Shown here piece after piece: positions 54,929-63,450 of a DNA stretch of 64,000 nt. Position 1 is the first letter of the stretch; each line of letters begins with the position of its first letter. Under the pieces are notes generated by a model. That model made no database searches and was not told the DNA's origin. It saw only the letters and a list, made by a program, of their open reading frames with translations. The translations under genes and the position numbers were made by a program. The stretch is from NCBI RefSeq assembly GCF_900176075.1, contig NZ_FWWV01000002.1:62001-126000 (forward strand), given 5' to 3'. The stretch is from Pasteurella testudinis DSM 23072. Lineage in GTDB: Bacteria; Pseudomonadota; Gammaproteobacteria; Enterobacterales; Pasteurellaceae.

Positions 54929-55588
54929 CTATTGAAACGCACGCAAATGCCCTTGTTCCAAAACAAGGGTCGGTTTCGGTTTTTGTTGAATAATTGCGTG
55001 ATCATGGGTGGCGATTAACACCGTCACGCCGATGCGGTTGAATTCTTCAAACAGACGGAAAATTTCCTGCGACAGTGCCTTATCTAAGTTTCCGGTCGGC
55101 TCGTCCGCCAGCAGCAGTTGCGGACGATTCACCACCGCGCGCGCAATATCCACCCGTTGCTGTTCGCCGCCGGACAGATGTAACGGCAAATGGTTGGCAC
55201 GGTGTAATAAACCGACTTTATCCAAGGCTGCCGACGCACGGCGTTTGATTTCGTTCGGATGCATACCGCTGATAATCAGCGGCAGCGACACGTTTTCCAA
55301 TACCGAGCGGTCGGTCAGCAGACGGTAATCCTGATGCACCATACCGATTTGACGGCGCAAAAACGGAATTTGCTCCGGACCGATTCGGGTAATATCATGA
55401 CCGTTGAAAAACACGTTGCCGCCGTTGGCACGTTCGATCCCCATTATCAGTTTTAACAGCGTGCTTTTGCCGGCGCCGGAATGTCCGGTCAGATAGCTCA
55501 TGCTGCCCACCGGCAGATGAAAGGTCAACCCTTGCAACGCCTGTTTGCCGCCTAAATAGGCTTTGCTTACATTCACAAAACGGATCAT
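54929..55588 (-). CDS. ftsE: Cell division ATPase FtsE
   Basis: 219 residues. Walker A GHSGAGKST (36-44), signature LSGGEQQRVDIARAV, Walker B LLLADEPTGNLD and the switch His in ATHD. It binds ATP and drives FtsX conformational change during septum formation. RBS AAAGAGAG before the ATG. Gene order ftsY-ftsE-ftsX is standard for gamma-proteobacteria, with gaps of 19 and 12 bases. Confidence 0.98.
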   Translation of the reverse strand: MIRFVNVSKAYLGGKQALQGLTFHLPVGSMSYLTGHSGAGKSTLLKLIMGIERANGGNVFFNGHDITRIGPEQIPFLRRQIGMVHQDYRLLTDRSVLENVSLPLIISGMHPNEIKRRASAALDKVGLLHRANHLPLHLSGGEQQRVDIARAVVNRPQLLLADEPTGNLDKALSQEIFRLFEEFNRIGVTVLIATHDHAIIQQKPKPTLVLEQGHLRAFQ

Positions 55589-55607
55589 GTTTTCTCTCTT
55601 TTATGCG

Positions 55608-57194
55608 TTATTCATTCTCATGACTAAACAGCGCGTCGATAAACTGCTGCGCTTCGAACGGGCGCAAGTCATCGATTTTTTCACCTACGCCGATATAGCG
55701 GATCGGCACTTTAAATTGATCGGCAATGGCAAAAATCACGCCGCCTTTTGCCGTGCCGTCCAGTTTGGTCAAGGTGATACCGGTCAAGCCGACCGCTTCA
55801 TTAAACAGTTTTGCCTGACTGATGGCATTTTGTCCGGTACCGGCGTCCAACGTCAGCATAATTTCGTGCGGCGCTTGCGGATCGAGCTTCTGCATCACAC
55901 GCACGATTTTTTTCAATTCGTCCATCAGGTTGCTTTTATTTTGCAAACGTCCGGCGGTATCTGCCAACAGCACATCGATATTCTTTGACTTCGCCGATTC
56001 CAACGCATCATACAGCACCGAAGCCGAGTCAGAACCGCTGCTTTGCGCCACCACCGGAATGTGATTGCGCTCGCCCCAAACCTGCAACTGCTCGACCGCC
56101 GCCGCGCGGAATGTGTCGCCTGCCGCCAACATCACCGATTTGCCTTCCGATTGGAACTGGCGCGCCAACTTGCCGATGGTGGTGGTTTTGCCGACCCCAT
56201 TGACCCCGACCATTAAAATCACATACGGTTTTTTATCCGTAATCACCAACGGTTGCGCCACCGGCTGCAAAATCGCCGCCATTTCCTCTTTCAATTTTTG
56301 ATACAGCTGTTCGGCATCACGCAGCTCTTTTTTCGAGGCGTGCAGGGTTAGATTATTAATAATTTTCGTGGTGGTCGGCATGCCGATGTCCGCAATCAAC
56401 AACTGCTCTTCCAGCTCTTCAAACAGTTCATCGTCAATTTTTTTGCCGACAAACAGATTACGGAAACCCGAACCCAGATTCTGTTTGGTTTTGACCAAGC
56501 CTTTTAATAAACGGCTGAAAAAACCGCCTTCACTCGGTTTTTCCTGTTCTTTTGGCTGTCGTGCTGCTTGCTCCGCTTGCGCTGCCGCTTCCCGTGCTGC
56601 TTGTTCCTGCGCTAACCGCTCTTGTTCCGCTTGCGCTGCCGCTTCGCGTTCCGCCTGTTCTTGTGCCAACCGCACTTGCTCGGCTTGCGCTGCCGCTTCC
56701 CGTTCCGCCTGTTCTTGTGCCAACCGCACTTTTTCCGCTTGCGCTGCCGCTTCCCGTTCCGCTTGCTCTTGTGCTAACCGCTCTTGCTCGGCTTGCGCCG
56801 CCGCTTCCCGTGCTGCCTGTTCTTGTGTTAACCGCTCTTGTTCCGCTTGCGCTGCTGCTTCCCGTACTGCCTGTTCCTGCGCCAACCGCACTTGCTCCGC
56901 TTGCGCCGCCGCTTCCCGTTCCGCCTGCTCTTGTGCTAACCGCTCTTGCTCGGCTTGCGCTGCCGCTTCCCGTTCCGCTTGCTCTTGCGCCAACCGCTCT
57001 TGCTCGGCTTGCGCTGTCGCTTCCCGTTCTGCCTGTTCCTGCGCCAACCGCACTTTTTCCGCTTGCGCTGCCGCTTCCCGTGCTGCCTGTTCCTGCACCA
57101 ACCGCTCTTGCTCGGCTTGCTGCTGTTCTTGTTGCTCTTTTTTGCCCAAGCCCAACCAAGACCAAAAGCCGCCCTTTTTCTTGTTATCCGTCAT
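55608..57194 (-). CDS. ftsY: FtsY, signal recognition particle receptor, with expanded N-terminal repeats
   Basis: 528 residues. Start MTDNKKKGGFWSWLGLGKKE is the short amphipathic membrane anchor. Residues 31-210 are ten tandem 18-residue units (consensus RLAQEQAEREAAAQAEQE), a long acidic and probably helical A-domain. The NG GTPase follows from about 224: G1 GVNGVGKTT (330-338), DTFRAAAVEQL, DTAGRLQNKSNLM and TKLDGTAKGG. It receives ribosome-SRP complexes at the inner membrane. Many FtsY proteins have a variable acidic N-terminus; the clean tandem array is unusual. It heads the ftsYEX operon. Confidence 0.97.
   Translation of the reverse strand: MTDNKKKGGFWSWLGLGKKEQQEQQQAEQERLVQEQAAREAAAQAEKVRLAQEQAEREATAQAEQERLAQEQAEREAAAQAEQERLAQEQAEREAAAQAEQVRLAQEQAVREAAAQAEQERLTQEQAAREAAAQAEQERLAQEQAEREAAAQAEKVRLAQEQAEREAAAQAEQVRLAQEQAEREAAAQAEQERLAQEQAAREAAAQAEQAARQPKEQEKPSEGGFFSRLLKGLVKTKQNLGSGFRNLFVGKKIDDELFEELEEQLLIADIGMPTTTKIINNLTLHASKKELRDAEQLYQKLKEEMAAILQPVAQPLVITDKKPYVILMVGVNGVGKTTTIGKLARQFQSEGKSVMLAAGDTFRAAAVEQLQVWGERNHIPVVAQSSGSDSASVLYDALESAKSKNIDVLLADTAGRLQNKSNLMDELKKIVRVMQKLDPQAPHEIMLTLDAGTGQNAISQAKLFNEAVGLTGITLTKLDGTAKGGVIFAIADQFKVPIRYIGVGEKIDDLRPFEAQQFIDALFSHENE
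56565..57104 (-). repeat. Ten 54-bp tandem repeats (minisatellite) in ftsY
   Basis: Ten in-frame 54-base units code the 18-residue repeats of FtsY residues 31-210. Units differ by a few bases, mostly at the second residue pair before RL: KV, QE, QE, QV, QE, QE, KV, QV, QE, QA. Where the pair ends in V, the DNA holds a full uptake signal (56669, 56723, 56885, 57047); where it ends in E, it has one mismatch. Confidence 0.97.
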
Positions 57195-57395
57195 TGCTGT
57201 TCTCTCACTACTGCTGTGTCGATTCGGTTATGAATTCAAGTCTGTTCAAAGATAATTCAAATTGAGCGTTAGTTTATCACCGAACCGCTTTTTTTGTGAA
57301 ATTTTCTCGACCAATCAGCCCATTCTCACGACAAAAGAAAACGGAATAACGTCCCACCATTATTCCGTTTTTGCGACCGCACTTTTAACGACGTC

Positions 57396-58619
57396 TTATC
57401 CGCCCGCCGCCTGTTTGATCAATTGCAAGGTCAATTCGCAGGATTTGACAAACGACGGCAACGGTAGAAATTCGAATTTGGAATGGAAATTATGCGCACC
57501 GGTAAAATAGTTCGGGGTGGTGATGCCTTTGACCGACAAAGCTGCGCCGTCGGTGCCGCCGCGCATCGGGGTGACTTTGGCGGCAATGTCGAGTTGCTGC
57601 ATGGCGCTGAACAACAAATCGATCGAGCGGCGATCATCGCTTAAGGTGTTGGCGATATTGCCGTAAATATCGTTGATGGTGCATGCGATCGTAATTTGCG
57701 GATATTGCCGTTTGATCTTTTCCACCGCTTGCACAATAAACGCCTTGCGCTGTTCAAAAGCGCGTTGATCAAAATCTCGGATCGCGATTTGTAACTCGGC
57801 GCGGCTTTGATTGGCTTCAAATTGATTAAACCACCAATAACCCTCTTTCTGTTCGGTGCATTCCGGTGTTTGTTGGCGATCAAATTGACTGATTAAATCA
57901 TGGGCGACCAAAATCGGGTTGACCATCACCCCTTTGGCGGACATCGGGTGGGCACTGATACCGTTAATCACAATCTTGGCTGCGGCGGCGTTGAAGTTTT
58001 CATACACCACTTCGCCCAATTCGCAACAATCGATTGTGTAGGCAAAATCCGGTTTGAAGCGGCTTAAATCCAGTAATTTCGCGCCACGCAAGCCGATCTC
58101 CTCGTCAGGCACAAAAGCAATGTAGATATCGCCGGTAGCGATATTGTGTTGCCGGATAAGCGAAAGTGCGGTCATGATGTTGGCGATCGCCGCTTTATTG
58201 TCCGCGCCCAGCACGCTGGTGCCGTCGCTGAAAATAATCTCTTGCCCTAAATAGGCTTGGATTTCAGGGTGTTCCGCGACTTTCAGCCAAATATTCTGGC
58301 GTTCGTTTAACAGAATATCTGCGCCGTCGAAGGTGCGTATTTGCGGATAAATCTCCGGCGAAAGCGCCACATCGACGGTGTCCATATGCGCCACAAAACC
58401 GATCGGCGTGGCATTCGGCACACTGCCGGGCAAAAGTACGGTCACGTTGGCGTGTTGGTCGATTTCCACCTTGCTTAAACCGAGCTGTTTCAGCTCTTCG
58501 GCAAGTAATTGCGCCATTTTCCACTGCCCGTCCGAACTGGGCACGTCGGCAACGGCGGCATTGCTTTGGCTGCTGATCGCCAAATAACGGAAAAAACGTT
58601 CGACTAATTGCTGTTGCAT
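57396..58619 (-). CDS. pepT: Peptidase T (tripeptide aminopeptidase)
   Basis: 407 residues, the family length. M20 metallopeptidase with GFVAHMDTVD (His and Asp, about 75-84), GADNKAAIA (Asp bridging the zincs), VPDEEIGLRGA (catalytic and ligand Glu) and IDCCELGE; the dimerisation domain lies between about 207 and 315. It cuts the N-terminal residue from tripeptides in the cytosol. RBS AGGAGGAG. It follows an AbgT-type transporter gene after nine bases, so the two are co-transcribed. Confidence 0.96.
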   Translation of the reverse strand: MQQQLVERFFRYLAISSQSNAAVADVPSSDGQWKMAQLLAEELKQLGLSKVEIDQHANVTVLLPGSVPNATPIGFVAHMDTVDVALSPEIYPQIRTFDGADILLNERQNIWLKVAEHPEIQAYLGQEIIFSDGTSVLGADNKAAIANIMTALSLIRQHNIATGDIYIAFVPDEEIGLRGAKLLDLSRFKPDFAYTIDCCELGEVVYENFNAAAAKIVINGISAHPMSAKGVMVNPILVAHDLISQFDRQQTPECTEQKEGYWWFNQFEANQSRAELQIAIRDFDQRAFEQRKAFIVQAVEKIKRQYPQITIACTINDIYGNIANTLSDDRRSIDLLFSAMQQLDIAAKVTPMRGGTDGAALSVKGITTPNYFTGAHNFHSKFEFLPLPSFVKSCELTLQLIKQAAGG

Positions 58620-58628
58620 ACTCTCCTC

Positions 58629-60185
58629 CTATACTTTCGGGTAGCTGTAGCCGCTGTCAAAGCCGAGCGGAATGCCCAGCCACCAATAGAGATACAGCAC
58701 CAGTGTCAAGACGATAAATAAACCGATGGTATAAGGAATCATCATCGAACACAGTGTGCCGACACCGGTATTTTTACAATAACGTTGGCAATATGAAATT
58801 AACAACGGATAAAACGCAAACATCGGCGTTGAAACATTGACCACCGAATCACTGATGCGGAAAGCCGCCTGCGTCAGTTCGGGCGAGATATTGACCGACA
58901 TCAACATCGGCACCAGAATCGAAGATAAAATCGCCCATTTCGAGGTGGCGGAGGTGATGATGATATTTAAAAGTGCGGTCAGGATTAATACGCCGAAAAT
59001 CGTAATCGCCGACGGCATTTGCAGCGACTTCAAAAATTCCGCGCCCGACAAGGCGATCAACGTGCCGATTCCCGAACGGTTGAAAGAGTAGAGAAACTGT
59101 GCGCAAAAAAAGGAAAAGACGATAAACGGCACCAGCGTATAGGTGATTTTTTCCATTGATTTGGTGACGGTGCGCGTGTCGCTGAAGGTTTTTGCGATCA
59201 CGCCGTGAATCAACGACGGCACGGCAAAAAACAGCAGTAACAGCGGCACGATCATCTGCATAATCGGAGCACTCGGGCTGGTCAGCGAACCTTCAGGCGA
59301 ACGCAACAACGAATCCTGCGGTGCGGCGGCAAAGAACAGACCGGCCGCAAGCAACACAAAAACCGCACTTGCCCAGCGGAACGCTTTCAGATCCAACGGC
59401 GACGGCGGTTGAATTTCGGTGTGCTGATGGTCTAAATCGTTATCCAGCGGCATCGTTCTTTTCAAACGGGGATCGATAATGTTATCGGTGATATACCAAC
59501 AAACGCCGATCACAAAAAAGGTGCTGCCGAAACTTAAAAAATAGTTGGCTAAGATATTCACTTCATAAGTCGGATCGATAATCCGTGCGGCATTTTGCGT
59601 AAAACTCTGCATAATCGGATCGATAATCGACGGGGTAAAACTGGCGGAAAAGCCACCGGCTAATCCGGCAAAAGAGGCGGCAATACCGGACAGTGGGTGT
59701 TTACCGACCAAATAAAACACCAATGCCGCGACCGGCATTAAAATCACATACGCCGAATCCGCTACGATATGGGCGAACACGGCCACGGTAATCACCGCCG
59801 GTGTCACAATTTTTTGCGGAATGATATTTAAGGCACGGCTCAAGCCGACATTGATAAAACCGCTTGCTTCGGCAATCCCGATCCCGATGGTCGCCACAAT
59901 CGTAATCCCCAACGGTGGGAAATTGACGAAATTTTTGGTTAGCGCCGTAAAGAAAGCCAGAATTTCCGTCGGTTGGAACAAATTGACGATAACCAACGGT
60001 TGTTTGGTCACCGGATTGATATAATCAAAATCCAAGTAGGACAATCCCCAGGACAACAACCAGCAAATAACCAAAGCATAGATAAACAGCATGGTAATAT
60101 CCGGCAGTTTGTTGCCGATATATTCGATTTTTTGCAGCCAATCCCGTTTTATTGCGTCTTCCGTCGTATTGCTTGTTTGCGGCAT
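58629..60185 (-). CDS. AbgT-family transporter
   Basis: 518 residues with about eleven or twelve membrane helices. Family stretches: FPPLGITIVATIGIGIAEAS near 90, AHIVADSAYVILMPV near 140, and SATSKWAILSSILVPML near 415. E. coli AbgT takes up p-aminobenzoyl-glutamate; other members export sulfonamides. Here the gene is coupled to pepT rather than to abgA/abgB amidase genes, which suggests that small peptide-like substrates are taken up and then cleaved. RBS GGGAAGAG precedes the ATG. Confidence 0.92.
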   Translation of the reverse strand: MPQTSNTTEDAIKRDWLQKIEYIGNKLPDITMLFIYALVICWLLSWGLSYLDFDYINPVTKQPLVIVNLFQPTEILAFFTALTKNFVNFPPLGITIVATIGIGIAEASGFINVGLSRALNIIPQKIVTPAVITVAVFAHIVADSAYVILMPVAALVFYLVGKHPLSGIAASFAGLAGGFSASFTPSIIDPIMQSFTQNAARIIDPTYEVNILANYFLSFGSTFFVIGVCWYITDNIIDPRLKRTMPLDNDLDHQHTEIQPPSPLDLKAFRWASAVFVLLAAGLFFAAAPQDSLLRSPEGSLTSPSAPIMQMIVPLLLLFFAVPSLIHGVIAKTFSDTRTVTKSMEKITYTLVPFIVFSFFCAQFLYSFNRSGIGTLIALSGAEFLKSLQMPSAITIFGVLILTALLNIIITSATSKWAILSSILVPMLMSVNISPELTQAAFRISDSVVNVSTPMFAFYPLLISYCQRYCKNTGVGTLCSMMIPYTIGLFIVLTLVLYLYWWLGIPLGFDSGYSYPKV

Positions 60186-60272
60186 AATACTCTTCCCTTT
60201 TATCGGTTAAATCAGACAGTACTATTTGTAGCAGGCGGATCGATTTAGTCAAGCGCAATTCTTCAAACCAAC

Positions 60273-60299
60273 AAAAAAGGAGCCGCAATTGCAGCCCCT
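60273..60299 (-). terminator. Terminator of the acrAB-type operon
   Basis: On the minus strand AGGGGCTGC (60299-60291) pairs with GCGGCTCCT (60286-60278), two G-U pairs, loop AATT, then TTTTTTGT. It lies about 16 bases after the acrB-like stop. Confidence 0.88.
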
Positions 60300-60315
60300 T
60301 TTTGTTGTTCAAGCA

Positions 60316-63300
60316 TTAATATTGTTGGTCCAATTGTCCGTGATCTTCGATAACCGGTTGGTTTTCGTCAAATTCCGGCAACGGTTTGTGTTCGCTGGCG
60401 ATAAAGCTGTAGATCACCGGCAAGACAAACAGGGTGAACAGCGTACCGATGGCAAGACCGGAGATAATCACCACCCCGATACTGAAACGGGAAACCGCAC
60501 CGGCTCCGGAAGCGTACAGCAACGGGATCAGACCGGCGATCATCGCGGCGGTGGTCATCAGAATCGGACGCAAACGAATACGCGCCGCTTCGGAAATCGC
60601 GTCAATCCGGTTTTTACCATGTAGCAATTGTTCCTCTTTCGCTACTTCACACATCAAAATCCCGTGCTTGGTGATCAAGCCGACCAAAGTAATCAAGCCT
60701 ACTTCCGAGTAGATATTCAATGTTGTGCCGACAGCGCCCAAGAAACTGAGCAGATTTAACATCAGCAGAGCACCACTGATTGCCAGCGGCACTGACACCA
60801 TAATCACCAGCGGATCGCGGATTGACTCAAACTGAATCGCCAACACCAGAAAGATGATGACAACCGCCAAACCGAAGGTTAGCGCCAGCGTATTTCCTTC
60901 TTGTACCAACTGCCGCGATTCGCCGCGGAAATCATAAGTATAGCCTTGCGGTAACATTTCCGATGCGGTGGTTTGGAACCAGCTGACCGCATCGCCGATC
61001 GAACCGGTCGGCACACCGCTGATCACCGCCGAATTCAACTGGTTAAAGCGTGGTAGGGTTAGCGGCTGGGTTTTTAACTCCAAGCTGATCAAACTGCTGA
61101 GCGGCACCGAGCGGCCGTCGGACGCGGTTAAGAAATAGTTGTTCATCGATTCCGGATTTAAGCGTTTCTTACGTTCCACACCGGAGATAATCCGATAGGC
61201 ACGCCCGTCGATGTCAACCCGGGTAATGGTTGCGCCGGACAAGAAACTGCCTAACGTGGTACTGATTTGGCTCATGGTAATGCCGTAAGAGTTGGCTTTA
61301 TCCATGTCGATACTCATGTTCATTTCGGCAGTATCGAAGTTCAAATCCAGATTGGTGACGATAAATTGTCCGGAACGTTGTGCCGCCTCCCACACCGATT
61401 GCGCAATCAAGACCAGATCAGTGTAGTTGTTCGGCGTAGTAATTACGAAAGAAACCGGCATACCCTGCTCGCCGGTATCAATTTCCGGAAACGGGAAACC
61501 GGTGACGGTTATTTCAGGAATGTTTTTGGCGCGGTTGTTCAGATCCGCCATAATTTCGGCCTGGCTGCGGCTACGATCATTCCAATCAATCAGGGTTGCA
61601 ATGGCGATGGCATTGTTCGAGCTCGGCACGCCGGAAATCACTTGCGAGAATTGAACCTCCGGCGTCTCTTTCAGCAACTGCTCATAAGCCTTCATCGAAT
61701 CCTGAATATAATCGACATTTTTATTGGCAGAGGTGGTGCCGATCGCCATCATCGCCCCTTTATCTTCGTTCGGTGTCAATTCGCTGGATAATGAAGTAAA
61801 CAGAATCGGCAACGTAGCAAAAATCACTGCGGCAAAACCCAATACCCACATTCTGTTGGCCATCGTCAACGCCAGCAAAGTGCGGTAGCTTTCGGTCAAT
61901 TTATGCAGGAAACCTTCGACACATTTCTCCAATCGGCTCGGGTTGGTGTGCGCTTTCAACAAATGTGCGCACATCATCGGTGACAAGGTGAGGGCAATCA
62001 CGCCCGAAATCAGTACCGCACCCGCCAGAGTCAGGGCAAATTCCTTAAACAAAGTACCGGTGATACCGTCCATCAGTGCCATTGGCGAGTAAACCGCACA
62101 CAGGGCGATCGTCATCGAAATAACCGGCACGGCAATTTCACGAGTACCGATAATCGCCGCTCGGAAAGGGGTTTCCCCCAGTTTGATATGTCGGTCAACA
62201 TTTTCCAACACCACGATAGCGTCATCCACCACCAGCCCGATGGCGAGAATCATCGCCAGCAAGGTCATCAGGTTAATCGAGAAATCAAACGCCTGTAACA
62301 GCATGATTACCCCAATCAAAGAAATCGGAATAGTAACCACCGGCACGATCATCGCACGGAAAGAACCAAGGAACATGGTGATCACCACCAATACGATCAA
62401 GGTCGCTTCCAAAATGGTTTTTACCACTTCTTCAATCGAGCTGTTAATCGCAATGGTGCGGTCATACAACACCTTCAATTCAATACTTGGCGGCAAGTTA
62501 TTTTCAATGGTTGTTAACAACGGATAAATATTTTCAATCACGGTCAACGGGTTGGCACTGGACGCCGGTTCGATCGACAATACCACCGCATTTTCGCCAT
62601 TCGCGGCGGCACGGGCATTATCACTCTCTTTGTCTAATTCCACCGTGGCAATATCGCTCAGATGAACCAACTTATCACCATTGCCCGTAACCACCAGATT
62701 TCTCAACTGTTCAACGTCTGTGGTTGTCGTATTCACCTTGTTTTTCACAATGGTGTACCAACCGTTGGTACTTCCGGCGGCAGTCTGCACGTTATTACTG
62801 GAAAGCGCATTCATCACTTGCGGCGCGGATAATCCCAGCGCAGCCATTTTTTCCGGATCCAGCCAAATCCGCATTGCATACGGCGTACCGCCGAATACGT
62901 CCACTTTCGCCACCCCGGGCACGGTAAAGAACTGCGGCTTGACTACCCGCTGGATATAGTCGGTCACCTGACTCGGATCGAGTTGCTGTGAAGTAAAACT
63001 GACGTACATCATGCCCGATCCGCCGGTAGATGAGGTAATCGACGGGTCGTCAATACCGCTCGGCAAGGCAGAACGCACCGAGTTAACCTTTGCCAAAATA
63101 TCGGCCAAAGCCGCATTCGGATCGGTATTCAGCTTCATTTTCACCGTAATCGTGGACGAGCTTTGGCTGCTGGAAGAGGACATATAATCAATATTGTCCG
63201 CTTGCGCAATCGCCTCTTCCAATTGCGAGGTGACAAACGCCTGAATCAAACTGGCATCGGCACCGGCATAAGTGGTGCTGACATTGATTACCGTGGTCGT

Positions 63301-63420
63301 CATTTTCGGGTACTCCCGCACTGTCAGCTTAGAAACGGCTTGCAACCCTAAGATAACAATCAGGATACTGATCGCCGCGGCTAAAACCGGACGGCGAATA
63401 AAAATATCAGTAAAACGCAT
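60316..63420 (-). CDS. acrB: RND efflux pump, inner-membrane transporter (AcrB type)
   Basis: 1034 residues, full length, twelve membrane helices and two large periplasmic loops. The proton-relay Asp pair is in LVVDDAIVVLENV (helix 4, about 404-416), the Lys in LVGLITKHGIL (helix 10). The N-terminus MRFTDIFIRRPVLAAAISIL is typical of the HAE1 group. With AcrA and an outer-membrane channel it expels drugs, dyes or detergents. RBS AGGAAA. The second gene of an acrA-acrB operon; no regulator is visible before the window ends. Family is sure; substrate range is not known. Confidence 0.95.
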   Translation of the reverse strand: MRFTDIFIRRPVLAAAISILIVILGLQAVSKLTVREYPKMTTTVINVSTTYAGADASLIQAFVTSQLEEAIAQADNIDYMSSSSSQSSSTITVKMKLNTDPNAALADILAKVNSVRSALPSGIDDPSITSSTGGSGMMYVSFTSQQLDPSQVTDYIQRVVKPQFFTVPGVAKVDVFGGTPYAMRIWLDPEKMAALGLSAPQVMNALSSNNVQTAAGSTNGWYTIVKNKVNTTTTDVEQLRNLVVTGNGDKLVHLSDIATVELDKESDNARAAANGENAVVLSIEPASSANPLTVIENIYPLLTTIENNLPPSIELKVLYDRTIAINSSIEEVVKTILEATLIVLVVITMFLGSFRAMIVPVVTIPISLIGVIMLLQAFDFSINLMTLLAMILAIGLVVDDAIVVLENVDRHIKLGETPFRAAIIGTREIAVPVISMTIALCAVYSPMALMDGITGTLFKEFALTLAGAVLISGVIALTLSPMMCAHLLKAHTNPSRLEKCVEGFLHKLTESYRTLLALTMANRMWVLGFAAVIFATLPILFTSLSSELTPNEDKGAMMAIGTTSANKNVDYIQDSMKAYEQLLKETPEVQFSQVISGVPSSNNAIAIATLIDWNDRSRSQAEIMADLNNRAKNIPEITVTGFPFPEIDTGEQGMPVSFVITTPNNYTDLVLIAQSVWEAAQRSGQFIVTNLDLNFDTAEMNMSIDMDKANSYGITMSQISTTLGSFLSGATITRVDIDGRAYRIISGVERKKRLNPESMNNYFLTASDGRSVPLSSLISLELKTQPLTLPRFNQLNSAVISGVPTGSIGDAVSWFQTTASEMLPQGYTYDFRGESRQLVQEGNTLALTFGLAVVIIFLVLAIQFESIRDPLVIMVSVPLAISGALLMLNLLSFLGAVGTTLNIYSEVGLITLVGLITKHGILMCEVAKEEQLLHGKNRIDAISEAARIRLRPILMTTAAMIAGLIPLLYASGAGAVSRFSIGVVIISGLAIGTLFTLFVLPVIYSFIASEHKPLPEFDENQPVIEDHGQLDQQY

Positions 63421-63450
63421 ATATTTTCCTATATTCCTGTTTGGTGCTGC

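Noticed and set aside
56368..57265. Two long open frames (295 and 237 residues) on the plus strand across the ftsY repeats
   Set aside because: They are the complement of a 54-bp in-frame repeat; low-complexity translations (Ala/Ser/Cys or Leu/Pro/Val) without ribosome sites, antisense to a clear FtsY.
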